Source of the DNA: Nitrososphaera sp.
Lineage (GTDB): Archaea; Thermoproteota; Nitrososphaeria; Nitrososphaerales; Nitrososphaeraceae
Direction of reading: 5' to 3'
Assembly: GCA_029263715.1 (NCBI GenBank)
Contig: JAJUFP010000005.1
Coordinates: forward strand, 1-64,000
Length of the DNA stretch: 64,000 nucleotides
Positions 1 to 8,591 of this stretch are shown one piece after another. Below the pieces are notes generated by a model, which did no database searches, had not been told where the DNA came from, and saw only the letters and a list, made by a program, of their open reading frames with translations. The translations under genes were made by a program, and so were the position numbers. Position 1 is the stretch's first letter. Each line of letters opens with the position of its first letter.

Positions 1-1
1 A

Positions 2-736
2 AAGGGCAAGGCCCTTGGCCGGACCTATGAAGAGCTGCTGCCCAAGGTCAACCTGAGGGCAGAGGAGCTTGTGGGGAGAAGGGACCTGGTTGTCAAGGCT
101 CTGGTGGCCAAGGACTTTGATGAGGCCGTTGCCTCGTTGGCTGGAAGCGAGTTTGGAGAGGATATCCAAAAGGCGGCAGCGGCATACAGGGACAAGAAGG
201 ACGTCAGGCTGTTTGATACGTACCTGGATCATGCATTTTACAAGTTGCTTGACAGGGCCATGCTTTCAGAATCCAAGCTGCAGGATGTATACAAGATCGT
301 GAACATTGACATCGATGCATACAACGTGCTGTCAGTCCTCAGGTCCAAGTACTGGGGTCTGAGTGCAGCTGAAACCAACGACCTGATAGTGGCGACAACC
401 ACCAAGGTCACAAGAGATATGCTGCAAAACATGATCAACTCTGAAAAGATTCTTGACGCCATAAACGAGCTTGTCAATACTACCTACAGGGATGTCGTCC
501 CCAAGAATTTTACCAATGACATAGACTCCATAATGCAGTTGGAGACTGGCTTTGAAAAGATGGCACTGAAAAGAATAATGGAATCATACAGGACCGTCTT
601 TACGCTTGGCAATATGCTGGCCTCACTTAAGTTGATAGCATTTGAAATAAGAAACCTTGCTGCTGTCGCAACTGGCGTAGAGCAAAGGGTGCCTACCGAC
701 AGGATAATGGCAAGCCTTGTCGACCTTGAACAGTAG
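2..736 (+). CDS. atpC: A-type ATP synthase subunit C (5' end outside window)
   Basis: The reading frame is open from the first bases of the window, so the N-terminus lies upstream; the stop is at 734-736. The visible 244 residues are mostly helical and match the V/A-ATPase C (AC39) family, for example the stretches LLDRAMLSESKLQDVYKIV and VLRSKYWGL. In this family subunit C is the funnel-shaped helical protein that joins the central rotor stalk to the membrane c-ring. A GTG at 71 is an internal codon rather than the start. A perfect hairpin follows the stop directly, so this is probably the last gene of its transcript. Family assignment is by recognition of the sequence. Confidence 0.85.
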   Translation, partial: KGKALGRTYEELLPKVNLRAEELVGRRDLVVKALVAKDFDEAVASLAGSEFGEDIQKAAAAYRDKKDVRLFDTYLDHAFYKLLDRAMLSESKLQDVYKIVNIDIDAYNVLSVLRSKYWGLSAAETNDLIVATTTKVTRDMLQNMINSEKILDAINELVNTTYRDVVPKNFTNDIDSIMQLETGFEKMALKRIMESYRTVFTLGNMLASLKLIAFEIRNLAAVATGVEQRVPTDRIMASLVDLEQ

Positions 737-738
737 CA

Positions 739-760
739 AATCTGCCATACCAGGCAGATT
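739..760 (+). terminator. Hairpin just after atpC
   Basis: AATCTGCC and GGCAGATT form a perfect 8-bp stem with a 6-nt loop, starting 3 nt after the atpC stop codon. It is not followed by a strong T-run, so it may be a transcript-end stabiliser rather than a classical terminator. Confidence 0.45.
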
Positions 761-800
761 ATGGTGCCAACAGATTTTCTGTGGATACGCCATAACAACG

Positions 801-810
801 GTTTAATTAT
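801..810 (+). promoter_or_regulatory. TATA box for the SpaA-like gene
   Basis: GTTTAATTAT is centred about 28 nt before the TTG at 834. This fits an archaeal TATA box that places transcription start almost at the start codon (leaderless mRNA). Confidence 0.5.
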
Positions 811-833
811 CGTTCAGAACAAGGAATCAGTGT

Positions 834-1967
834 TTGTCTCCAAGACAGACACTTGCCATTGCATTGCCGGTAGCAGCGTTGGCCATTGCAATCATCTTGT
901 TTGCAACTCTGCCAAGGCAACAAGACTTGATAGTTGCCCAAGAGAATTCTGGCGACGGTTCCATCACCATCCTGACCATAAGTGGCGGCACCCTTCTAAG
1001 CGGGGCAACATATTCCATCACTCCAAACCCGTTTACAGGCAGCGGCACCTACACGATACAGGACAACGGTAGCGATGATGCAGATCCGACTGCAGGCATG
1101 ATTGCAATATCAGGCCTCAAGAACGGCAGTTATATCATTACACAGACACAGGCGCCGCCAGGCTACGAAAGAGACAAACTGTCAAAGTCATTGGAGATAA
1201 ACGACAATCCTGCTACTGCAACATTCACAAATGTTGTTGCAAGTGCAAACGACAACGACGAGTTGCAAGTGAAGAATATTGTGTATACCGCCAAATTTGA
1301 GTGTGGCACAATCCCGGACAACAGGGGCCCTCTGAGGCCGGGCCATTATGACACAGACATTGGAATTCTAAACAAGCAGGATTTTGAAGTCAAGCTCACC
1401 TGGCACGTGATTGCTAATGACGGCAAGAGCAGCAACTCCATATTAAGAACGCTGGAACCGCAGAGCTCTACTGGCATAGTATGCAAGGACCTGAAAAAAC
1501 TGCTGGGTGGAAGCGATGAATTTGTCGAAGGCTTTGTTCTTATAAACGTCCCGGTTGATTCAAGCCTGCTTGGTACCCTTTCAGGTGGGACAACCGTTGT
1601 CGGCCGGCAGTCAGGCAGCATAGACATCCTAGATGTGCAGGTGTTCTATACGGCCAACGCGCTGGACTCCCTTCCTCACGAAGTTCTTGTAGACAAGATC
1701 GTATTTACAATCACAAAGGATCCAAGTGGCAAGATCCCAGCAGACATGATCAACAAGAGTCTTGACGTGACGGTCAGGTCAGGCTTAAACGAAGTATCGG
1801 ATCCGATAGCAAAAGTCAGGCAGACCCTTGCAGGCCAGAACGGCTTGTCTGACGAAGAGGCCGCAGCGCTGGAGATCAGGATCGAGAGCATAAGCGTTGG
1901 GGCTGGCACGATGATCGACGATCACGCGCTGTCTCTGTCGCGGGTCCCACCACAAGCCAGTGGTTAA
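834..1967 (+). CDS. Membrane-anchored surface protein with SpaA/Cna-B-like domain
   Basis: This 377-residue protein starts at TTG, supported by the TATA box upstream. Residues 7-26 form one hydrophobic segment that would act as an uncleaved anchor or signal peptide, with the rest outside the cell. Residues about 43-135 resemble prealbumin-like SpaA/Cna-B repeats: a GATYSITPNP strand, a GLKNGSYIITQTQAPPGYE turn and TFTN at the end. In bacterial pilins and adhesins this fold gives stiff beta-sandwich stalks. From residue 150 (AKFECGTI, GPLRPGHYDTDI) follows a second beta-rich region that I do not connect with a known function. It stands alone between atpC and sod. A role at the cell surface is inferred. 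Confidence 0.65.
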   Translation: MSPRQTLAIALPVAALAIAIILFATLPRQQDLIVAQENSGDGSITILTISGGTLLSGATYSITPNPFTGSGTYTIQDNGSDDADPTAGMIAISGLKNGSYIITQTQAPPGYERDKLSKSLEINDNPATATFTNVVASANDNDELQVKNIVYTAKFECGTIPDNRGPLRPGHYDTDIGILNKQDFEVKLTWHVIANDGKSSNSILRTLEPQSSTGIVCKDLKKLLGGSDEFVEGFVLINVPVDSSLLGTLSGGTTVVGRQSGSIDILDVQVFYTANALDSLPHEVLVDKIVFTITKDPSGKIPADMINKSLDVTVRSGLNEVSDPIAKVRQTLAGQNGLSDEEAAALEIRIESISVGAGTMIDDHALSLSRVPPQASG

Positions 1968-1978
1968 TCGCTGCTAAA

Positions 1979-1988
1979 ACGTTATATG
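1979..1988 (+). promoter_or_regulatory. TATA box for superoxide dismutase gene
   Basis: CGTTATATGC is centred about 27 nt before the ATG at 2011, followed by a T-rich stretch. The spacing predicts a leaderless transcript. Confidence 0.5.
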
Positions 1989-2010
1989 CATCCGATTCTT
2001 CTTTTTTTGC

Positions 2011-2637
2011 ATGGCTAACTTTACTCTTCCCCCATTGCCTTATTCGTACGATGCACTGGAGCCGCACATCGACGCGAGAACAATGGAAATTCATCACACA
2101 AAGCATCACCAAGCATACACCGATGGCCTCAACAAGGCGCTGGGCGGTCTGGGACCGGAATTTCAGAGCATGGATGTTGTTGACATACTGAAGAACATCG
2201 ACACCGTCCCGGAGGCTTCAAAAAGCGCGATCAACTTTCATGGCGGCGGGTACAACAACCACGCGCTATTCTGGAACAACATGAAGAAGGGCGGCGGTGG
2301 CGAGCCGGACGGCGAGCTGGCCAATGCCATCAAGAAGGCCTTTGGAAGCTTTGCTGACTTTAAGACGAAATTCCAGACAGAAAGCGTCGCAATACAGGGT
2401 TCAGGATGGGGATGGCTCGTCAAAAACTCGTCTGGCGGAGTGCAGTTCATCACAATGCCAAACCAGACAAGCCCGTGGACAAGGTGGAAGGCAGAAAAGC
2501 TCACCCCATTGCTTGGACTGGACGTCTGGGAGCATGCATACTACCTAAAGTACCAGAACAAGCGCGCTGACTACGTCACGGCCTGGTGGAACGTTGTCAA
2601 CTGGGATGAAGTGGCAAGAAGATTCGGACAGGCCTGA
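2011..2637 (+). CDS. sod: Superoxide dismutase (Fe/Mn family)
   Basis: This enzyme disproportionates superoxide to oxygen and hydrogen peroxide in the cytoplasm. The 208-residue length is normal for the family. The four metal ligands can be placed at H28 (MEIHHTKHH), H84 (YNNHALFWNN), D171 and H175 (DVWEHAYY). An NQTSP segment near residue 152 carries the glutamine position typical of manganese-type enzymes, so Mn or cambialistic use is more likely than strict Fe; this is inference from sequence. The gene is monocistronic: its own TATA box lies upstream and the next gene is on the other strand. An aerobic ammonia oxidiser would be expected to rely on it. Confidence 0.95.
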   Translation: MANFTLPPLPYSYDALEPHIDARTMEIHHTKHHQAYTDGLNKALGGLGPEFQSMDVVDILKNIDTVPEASKSAINFHGGGYNNHALFWNNMKKGGGGEPDGELANAIKKAFGSFADFKTKFQTESVAIQGSGWGWLVKNSSGGVQFITMPNQTSPWTRWKAEKLTPLLGLDVWEHAYYLKYQNKRADYVTAWWNVVNWDEVARRFGQA

Positions 2638-2796
2638 GACGTAGCCAGTTTTTCAGGCACGACCCCTTTTCTTTATCCAATTTTATCGTCTGCATGTTTT
2701 AAGAACACACGAATGTAAAATCCGTGATGATAGACTGGTTTGGCCGACAAGGTATCCCAAAATCGTTCTTGCACCGGCCGGCTCCAATTCAGCTTC

Positions 2797-5166
2797 TTAT
2801 CGTGCAACTTCAGCGATTGTTTTTTTCTTCCATACAAACGACATTACCAGTGAGATGAGATAAGCTGAAATTCCAAGCATCATTGCCATGGACGCGCCGT
2901 ACATTATCCCCAGCACAACTGCAAGCACTGCTCCCAAAACAGAGAATGCGCCGTTTACAGCCCACATCCATGGTATGTATTCTGGCCTGTGAGTCTTTAG
3001 CAATCGCATGCCGGTCGGCAAAGGCATGCCCATCAAGAACCCAATAGGTGCCAAAATGGCTATGCTGGTTGCTACTTTTACTTCAAAATGCTGGGCAATA
3101 ACTGAATAAATTATTGGCTGAAGCGATGCAACGTAGGTCATTCCAAGTGCGACAATACCGGCTATTATAAAGACCAAGTTTCTTGTGTTGCTTCTAATGA
3201 TTCTTGAGCTGAGCAGGCTACCAGAACCACTGGATATTAGCAAAGTAAAAAGCAATATCGCAAAAGTTGTAGTTGGGTTTCCAAGCAGAAGAATAAGCTT
3301 TTGTAAAAGTGCCAGCTCTATCAAAATAAAGCCCATACCAAGGGCTGCAAAGTATGGTATTATGCCTGCAATACCAAGTCGAGGTTTGTCAATGTTGTTG
3401 TTTTTGTTTGTTCTCCACAGCCAGAAAAAGGGTATAAAAAGAAATGTTATTGCAATCACTATGCTGCTGTTGAGCAGATTCTTTATCACGTCTGGCAATG
3501 GCTTTTCGTATGACAAAAAGTAAGGACTATCATCGGTAACGTAGTAAGATTTTGTCCGGAACAGATCGTAGAACTGCTCAAGCCCAATATTTCCGGTCAG
3601 GAGCTGAGAATAGGGTTCCCTCATCACCTGTCCGGGGATCAAGATCGGCTTGTAGCCGTGTTGTGCAAAGGATCTGGAGAAGAATTCAACTTCGTCCTCA
3701 GTAAATGGTGATTTTGAAAAGACCACCATCGTTCCGCTAGGGTCTTTGTCGTACGAGTCGGCTGTCACTATGATCAGGTGTTTGTATACTTCATTCTGCG
3801 GGACCCCGTTTTGCTCCAGCAACTTGACGTAAGTAGATACAAACCGAGGCGTATCAATCAACCATCTTACTGTAACGATCTTACCTCTATCTGTCAGGTG
3901 TTCATAATACTGCTGGAACCCTTCCAGCGTATAGAGAAAGTTTTCTGATACACTTAGGCCGCCTGACGAAACTGAGGCCCACGTGTCTACAAACGGAATA
4001 TAGATAATGTCGTATTTTTCAGATGTTTGCGTTATAAAGCTCCTTCCTTCCTCCACGTACGCCCTTACATATTGATGGGTATAGACATTTCCTGCCCTGT
4101 CGCCATAGCTTTTGACAGTTTCAGAAATTATAGGATTTATCTCTACAGCAGTTACATCCCTGCTTCCGCTCACCAGCGCTGCAACTACATCTCTGCCACC
4201 GCCGGATCCAATAACCAGAACCTTGGGATTCTCCATCATCTTGAAAGGCAGATAATGCATCCAAGTAGTGAGTCCCTGTCTGCTTTCAACGCGGCCATCC
4301 CACGATATTATGTTGGTTCCTGCTCCGCCGTCGATGAAAATCTTTGCCACCAGGCCTTCGTCCCCTTTTCCCCCTTCAACAACGTCAATTCGTGAAAACG
4401 AATTCCATTGTGTTTTGACTATCTTTGATTCAGGATGTTCTCGCAGGTATATCGGGAGATCCTTTAACGCCGTTGGATCCGTAGGAATTGCGAAAATCTG
4501 GGCAGTATAATTGATGAAAAGGAGAGACGCAGCAAATCCTACAAAAGCAAAACTGATGATCATCTTCTTTGTGTTTTTTGTAATCCGTGAAAATATGGCG
4601 GCAGTAATGGCAGATATCACCCCCACAACAAGGGCGGCACCATCTCCACCGGCCAGTATCAAGAACAAGACCACCAACAGTGCGCCTGCAGATGCACCTA
4701 TCAGATCTGCAGCATAAAGTCTGCCGGCTACCGCCGCAAACGCGTTAAAGGCTGAAGATATGATGATCCCGATAAGGAAAAATGGCACTGTAAAAAGAAA
4801 CACGAACAACGGAAGGTAGGCCGTCTGAGATGCTAGTGCATGCATGACATATAGGGTTACAGGAATAAAGGCGACTATTGCTAGCGCTGAGACTATTGCA
4901 AGGTTCTCTGCCCAGTTGCCTTTGATTCGCTTTAATCCATATTGCACGACAAGACCAGAAGCCCCAAGGCCAAGAAGGGCTGCGGACACTGCCACAAAGG
5001 CATAATGATACCATATGGCTGCAGAAAAGATCCTTGTGATTGCCACTTCGAACACAAGACCGGATAGCGATATGAGAAATATTCCTGCAAATAGCAGCCT
5101 GCGGTTAATTGCGTATGGAAGAGACCTTTCGGCAGCTGCCAAATCTTGTCCTGTTTTACCCATCAC
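2797..5166 (-). CDS. Multi-pass membrane protein with spermidine-synthase-like domain
   Basis: The 789-residue protein has three parts. Residues 20-230 hold about seven membrane segments. Residues about 260-520 form a spermidine-synthase-type Rossmann methyltransferase fold, with the SAM-binding loop VLVIGSGGGRD near 316-325 and the acidic ribose-binding EIN at 342-344. Residues 555-780 hold another set of membrane segments. This architecture is known in bacteria and archaea as membrane 'spermine synthase-like' proteins without a proven substrate. The canonical polyamine-synthase residues cannot be confirmed by eye, so I do not assign aminopropyl transfer. No operon partner is present on either side. 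Confidence 0.75.
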   Translation of the reverse strand: MMGKTGQDLAAAERSLPYAINRRLLFAGIFLISLSGLVFEVAITRIFSAAIWYHYAFVAVSAALLGLGASGLVVQYGLKRIKGNWAENLAIVSALAIVAFIPVTLYVMHALASQTAYLPLFVFLFTVPFFLIGIIISSAFNAFAAVAGRLYAADLIGASAGALLVVLFLILAGGDGAALVVGVISAITAAIFSRITKNTKKMIISFAFVGFAASLLFINYTAQIFAIPTDPTALKDLPIYLREHPESKIVKTQWNSFSRIDVVEGGKGDEGLVAKIFIDGGAGTNIISWDGRVESRQGLTTWMHYLPFKMMENPKVLVIGSGGGRDVVAALVSGSRDVTAVEINPIISETVKSYGDRAGNVYTHQYVRAYVEEGRSFITQTSEKYDIIYIPFVDTWASVSSGGLSVSENFLYTLEGFQQYYEHLTDRGKIVTVRWLIDTPRFVSTYVKLLEQNGVPQNEVYKHLIIVTADSYDKDPSGTMVVFSKSPFTEDEVEFFSRSFAQHGYKPILIPGQVMREPYSQLLTGNIGLEQFYDLFRTKSYYVTDDSPYFLSYEKPLPDVIKNLLNSSIVIAITFLFIPFFWLWRTNKNNNIDKPRLGIAGIIPYFAALGMGFILIELALLQKLILLLGNPTTTFAILLFTLLISSGSGSLLSSRIIRSNTRNLVFIIAGIVALGMTYVASLQPIIYSVIAQHFEVKVATSIAILAPIGFLMGMPLPTGMRLLKTHRPEYIPWMWAVNGAFSVLGAVLAVVLGIMYGASMAMMLGISAYLISLVMSFVWKKKTIAEVAR

Positions 5167-5324
5167 GAGTTATTAAAGACCTTGAAAGTCAATTCCTTGC
5201 CCTGATTTCGACCCATTTCTTAATTACTATTGTATTCTCACAGGAAGAACGGATACCCAATAACGAATACAAAAGTGACAAAGGGGACGAGGTAAAAAGC
5301 AGGTTCGAAAAGGCTTAGAGGCCT

Positions 5325-6053
5325 TCACTTTCTTTTTAGATCTTCAAAGTTGATAAAGCCGTAGTTTTCCCTCGTTGTCCGTTGCACTGCCATGTTGTAG
5401 CTGTAGATCTTGGCCGCATAATCCTGCAGGACAGGAATCGCACTATCAAGGGTACTTTCAAGGTAAAACCCCGGACAGTCGCCGGTGAACTGGAACGTGG
5501 CGTGCACCACCGGTCTGCCGTTCCTGTCAGATTCCAGCCATGATGCAAACGGGTACAGCCAGCAAACGCCGGGCTTGTCTGGATGTATGCCGCAGTACCC
5601 CTTATCATCCAGAAAACGGCAGCGCAGAGGCGTTCCGTCGTCTTCCTCGCGCTCGTCCTTTTTTCTTTTAAGCGAGATCATGCTTAGAGTTGTTATGATG
5701 TTGCCAAAGGCTTCTTGCTCCTGCCAGCTGGATATCCGGGTTTCGTTTTTTACAAACTCTGCTTTGGATTTGTAGCCCAGCTTCTTGGTGATGGTTGCTA
5801 TATCATCCTTAGTAAGGGGAAGCCGGCCCTGACGCTCGCAGCAGTTGTGGCAGTCCGGCCACAGGCATTTCCAGAGCACGTACAGCCCGTCCCTTGACAG
5901 AGTCGGTATATGGAATATTACTCCGCCTATGTTTAGTGTTGTATCTATGATATCGTCGCGCAATCCCACTTGAAGGTCGTACAGTTTTGGATCTATCTTC
6001 CAAGTTTTGGCCAGCTGATCCAGGGCGTCTTTAACCGAATTCCTCGTATGCAA
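5325..6053 (-). CDS. YkgJ-family cysteine-cluster protein
   Basis: This 242-residue protein carries the YkgJ (UPF0153) metal-binding pattern: CHNCCERQGRLPLT near residue 65, then RCRFLDDKGYCGIHPDKPGVC with a conserved YPF, and GDCPGF later. The conserved cysteines are thought to bind iron or zinc in this family; the cellular role is unknown. The start is TTG at 6053, with an A+T-rich TATA-like block (6058-6075) just upstream. A second family member is found at 35104-35694. The gene is divergent from the small winged-helix-like gene at 6103. Confidence 0.8.
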   Translation of the reverse strand: MHTRNSVKDALDQLAKTWKIDPKLYDLQVGLRDDIIDTTLNIGGVIFHIPTLSRDGLYVLWKCLWPDCHNCCERQGRLPLTKDDIATITKKLGYKSKAEFVKNETRISSWQEQEAFGNIITTLSMISLKRKKDEREEDDGTPLRCRFLDDKGYCGIHPDKPGVCWLYPFASWLESDRNGRPVVHATFQFTGDCPGFYLESTLDSAIPVLQDYAAKIYSYNMAVQRTTRENYGFINFEDLKRK

Positions 6054-6102
6054 AGATGTATTATAAATTATAAACCCGGCAGTTTAAATTATTCCAAAGA
6101 CC

Positions 6103-6474
6103 ATGCTCAAGAACCTGCAGCATAGCGAAGGCGCGGTGAAAAAGTCCAGAGAGGAACTGGACAAAGGAAAGCATGCGTCATCGACAGAAAACCGGCGCAT
6201 GGTCTGGGAAAATGTTGTCTGGCCGCTTATACTGGAGATAAACAAGCCGTATTTCACGCTCAAGGAGTACCATGCCAAGCGAAACGAGTTTTGCCGCATA
6301 ACAGGCATTCCTGCATCAAAGGTAGCAGGTGGCTTTGTCTCGCTTTTGATAAAGGGCATAATATCTCGTGACAAGAACGTATACTCTATACACTACAGAC
6401 TCATACCATACATGCGGAAAAAATCTCCTCTGGAGTACGGTCAGGTCATCAGAGAGATCAGCACAAAGCGGTAA
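6103..6474 (+). CDS. Small conserved protein, possible winged helix
   Basis: This is a basic 123-residue protein with ATG start. The centre (TLKEYHAKRNEFCRITGIPASKVAGGFVSLLIKGII) reads like a helix-turn-helix with the start of a beta wing (SRDKNVYSIHYRLI), so DNA binding is plausible. I do not recognise a named family. It ends 56 nt before the tRNA-Gln gene on the same strand. Confidence 0.55.
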   Translation: MLKNLQHSEGAVKKSREELDKGKHASSTENRRMVWENVVWPLILEINKPYFTLKEYHAKRNEFCRITGIPASKVAGGFVSLLIKGIISRDKNVYSIHYRLIPYMRKKSPLEYGQVIREISTKR

Positions 6475-6552
6475 CATCATTTTGCATAGTTACAGTCAAA
6501 TATCGGTCCATCAGTCGGGAATTGTAGCGTAGCCCGGTCGTCTAGTGGCCAA

Positions 6553-6575
6553 TCTCCAAGTTCTGGTAGGGCTAG
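6553..6575 (+). other. tRNA intron 1 (D-loop, non-canonical position)
   Basis: This 23-nt insert lies at the end of the D-loop. GGCC (6547-6550) pairs with GGCT (6570-6573), with 3-nt bulges AAT and AGG. Cutting each bulge after its second base, as the archaeal splicing endonuclease does, restores a standard D-arm. Confidence 0.75.
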
Positions 6576-6591
6576 GGATTCCAGGCTCTGG

Positions 6592-6609
6592 ATCTCATGA
6601 AGAAAAGAA
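6592..6609 (+). other. tRNA intron 2 (anticodon loop, position 37/38)
   Basis: This 18-nt insert lies after base 37 of the anticodon loop, the canonical archaeal intron site. Removing it joins CTCTGG to A and closes a perfect 5-bp anticodon stem. The bulge-helix-bulge is weak here, with a mismatch in the central helix. Confidence 0.75.
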
Positions 6610-6652
6610 ACCTGGAGACAGCAGTTCGAATCTGCTCCGGGCTACCATTCTT

Positions 6653-8221
6653 TTATTGCGGTCTTGGTCCAGCGTTGACTATCTCTTTAGAGACGGAGCC
6701 GAATTTTTCAAAATTCTTGACAAACAGCAGCGCCAGCCTCTTTGCTGCGGCGTCGTATTTGTCCTTGTCAGACCAGGTATTCCTTGGATCAAGGATCTCT
6801 GGAGGCACATTGGGGCACGAGGTAGGCATGTCCAGGTTAAAGATAGCATGGTGTTTGACAGGCGCTTTATCTATCTCCCCGCTTAGAGCAGCTGTTACCA
6901 TGGCCCTGGTGTATGCAAGGTTCATCCTCTTGCCTATGCCGTACGGACCGCCTGTCCAGCCGGTATTTATCAGATAGACGCGCGTGCCATGCTCGGTTAT
7001 TTTCTTGCCCAGCATCTTGGCATACTCTTGTGCGCGAAGTGGCATGAATGGGCCACCAAAGCAGGTAGAGAAGGTTTCCTTTGGCTCGGTAATCCCCCTC
7101 TCAGTGCCGGCCAGCTTGCTGGTATATCCCGACATAAAGTGGTACATGGCTCCCTCCTTTGTTAGCTTGGCAATGGGCGGCATGACACCAAACGCATCGG
7201 CCGTCAGAAACACAATTGTCTTTGGATGGCCTGCCATGCTGGGTATTACCGCGCCATCGATGTAATCTAGCGGGTAGACCACACGTGTATTTTCTGTCAG
7301 GCTGCCATCTGCATAGTCCGGATCGCGAGTCTCGTTGTTAATGACCACGTTTTCCATGAGCGAGCCGAATCGAATGGCATTCCAGATCTGGGGCTCGTGC
7401 TCCTTTTTGAGGTTGATGCACTTGGCGTAGCAGCCACCTTCAAAGTTGAACACGCCGTTGTCAGACCAGCCATGCTCATCGTCACCTATCAGTCTCCGCT
7501 CTGGATCCGCCGAAAGTGTTGTCTTGCCAGTGCCCGAAAGTCCGAAAAACAGGGCCACGTCTCCATTCTTTCCAACGTTGGCAGAGCAGTGCATGGGAAA
7601 TACCTCTCTTTTTGGCAGAAGGAAGTTCATGATGGAAAACATAGCCTTTTTGATCTCGCCGGCGTAAGACGTTGACCCAATCAGGACTATCTTTTTCTTG
7701 AAATTGATTATGATGAAGGTCTCCGTTCTTGTGCCTTCAGTAGCTGGCTCTGCCGCAAAGTCATCGGCAGAGATGAGGGTGAATTCCGGTTTAAAGTTCT
7801 GCAGTTCTTCTGGTTCGGGGCGGATGAAGATCTGTCGAGAGAAAAGGTTGTGCCAGGCCCGGATATTGATTATTCTGATGGGAAGTCGGTTTTCCGGGTC
7901 AGCGCCAACAAAGCCGTCAAAAACAAAAAGATCTCTGTTCTCTATGTGCTTCTTCATACGCTGATATATCTTGTCAAATTTTTCTTCAGATATGGGGTGA
8001 TTGACTTTGCCCCAGTCCACGGAATTATGGGTAACTTCATCATCTACGATGAACTTGTCATCCGGCGAGCGGCCGGTAAACTTGCCTGTCTTGACTGACA
8101 GAGCACCGGTAGAGGATAGCAGGCCTTCTTTTCTTTCAAGTATAATTTCAACGAGTGATGCTGTAGACAGATTTCTGTAGACGTTGCCAGTCTTTATTTC
8201 CGTTTCCAGCAGTTTCAACAT
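6653..8221 (-). CDS. pckA: Phosphoenolpyruvate carboxykinase (ATP)
   Basis: This enzyme interconverts oxaloacetate plus ATP with phosphoenolpyruvate, CO2 and ADP, and provides the gluconeogenic exit from C4 acids. The 522 residues show all ATP-type hallmarks: GRSP at 50-53 (substrate binding), the P-loop GLSGTGKT at 228-235, and LIGDDEHGW at 245-253 (metal and nucleotide binding). In an autotroph using a 3-hydroxypropionate/4-hydroxybutyrate-type cycle it would feed sugar synthesis; that is inference. The gene has its own promoter with a palindrome between the TATA box and the ATG, suggesting regulation. Confidence 0.95.
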   Translation of the reverse strand: MLKLLETEIKTGNVYRNLSTASLVEIILERKEGLLSSTGALSVKTGKFTGRSPDDKFIVDDEVTHNSVDWGKVNHPISEEKFDKIYQRMKKHIENRDLFVFDGFVGADPENRLPIRIINIRAWHNLFSRQIFIRPEPEELQNFKPEFTLISADDFAAEPATEGTRTETFIIINFKKKIVLIGSTSYAGEIKKAMFSIMNFLLPKREVFPMHCSANVGKNGDVALFFGLSGTGKTTLSADPERRLIGDDEHGWSDNGVFNFEGGCYAKCINLKKEHEPQIWNAIRFGSLMENVVINNETRDPDYADGSLTENTRVVYPLDYIDGAVIPSMAGHPKTIVFLTADAFGVMPPIAKLTKEGAMYHFMSGYTSKLAGTERGITEPKETFSTCFGGPFMPLRAQEYAKMLGKKITEHGTRVYLINTGWTGGPYGIGKRMNLAYTRAMVTAALSGEIDKAPVKHHAIFNLDMPTSCPNVPPEILDPRNTWSDKDKYDAAAKRLALLFVKNFEKFGSVSKEIVNAGPRPQ

Positions 8222-8225
8222 GTAG

Positions 8226-8240
8226 GCGATCTGTTATCGC
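8226..8240. promoter_or_regulatory. Palindrome at the pckA transcription start (possible operator)
   Basis: GCGAT-N5-ATCGC is a perfect 5+5-bp inverted repeat located between the pckA TATA box and its ATG at 8221, where a bound repressor would block initiation. Confidence 0.4.
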
Positions 8241-8242
8241 TG

Positions 8243-8253
8243 GTATATATACA
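8243..8253 (-). promoter_or_regulatory. TATA box for pckA
   Basis: On the minus strand this reads TGTATATATAC, centred about 27 nt upstream of the pckA ATG. Confidence 0.55.
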
Positions 8254-8361
8254 AATGGTGAAAAATTTCGCTAATTTTCCATTACTGTATACTTAACATT
8301 TGACCGAGAAAATCATGTTAGATGTATTTCCCGCAGTCTCTGCATTCATTGTCTGAATTAA

Positions 8362-8475
8362 TCATTTTTTGTTCTGATTCTGACTGGACTCGTACCTTGA
8401 CTTTAGGTTGGAGATAAACTTGTTGATTTCGTCAGGGTTCAGGAGCACCATATCGTCCGACAGCTCTAGTGCCAA
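8362..8475 (-). CDS. Possible 37-residue small protein
   Basis: A TTG start with an AAAGGA-like stretch just upstream opens a short frame reading MALELSDDMVLLNPDEINK and ending NQNKK. Its acidic/amphipathic composition looks like real protein, while the 5' flank in this frame is closed by a stop just upstream. It could be a small free-standing protein or the remnant tail of a longer one. I recognise no family. Confidence 0.3.
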   Translation of the reverse strand: MALELSDDMVLLNPDEINKFISNLKSRYESSQNQNKK

Positions 8476-8591
8476 GCTTCCTTTGAGTGAAAAACAGTAG
8501 CTTAAAAAGATTTACAGAGGATTCGTGCTTGGCCATTCTGTTTTCAGACACAATGTCGCCTGTTTGGCTTGTGACATGGAGATGGGCGCAG

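Larger units (their letters stand above)
6531..6647 (+). tRNA. tRNA-Gln(CTG) with two introns
   Basis: The acceptor AGCCCGG (6531-6537) pairs with CCGGGCT (6637-6643), followed by discriminator A and an encoded CCA (6645-6647). The T-arm is AGCAG-TTCGAAT-CTGCT. A normal cloverleaf forms only if two inserts are removed, at 6553-6575 and 6592-6609. The spliced D-arm reads GTCT-AGTGGCCAA-GGAT and the anticodon arm CCAGG-CTCTGGA-CCTGG, giving anticodon CTG. Exons total 76 nt. The gene ends 5 nt before the convergent pckA stop codon. Confidence 0.88.

Noticed and set aside
2721-2790. Possible C/D-box small RNA (GTGATGA)
   Set aside because: A C-box-like sequence is present but no convincing D box, D' box or C' box is spaced correctly after it.
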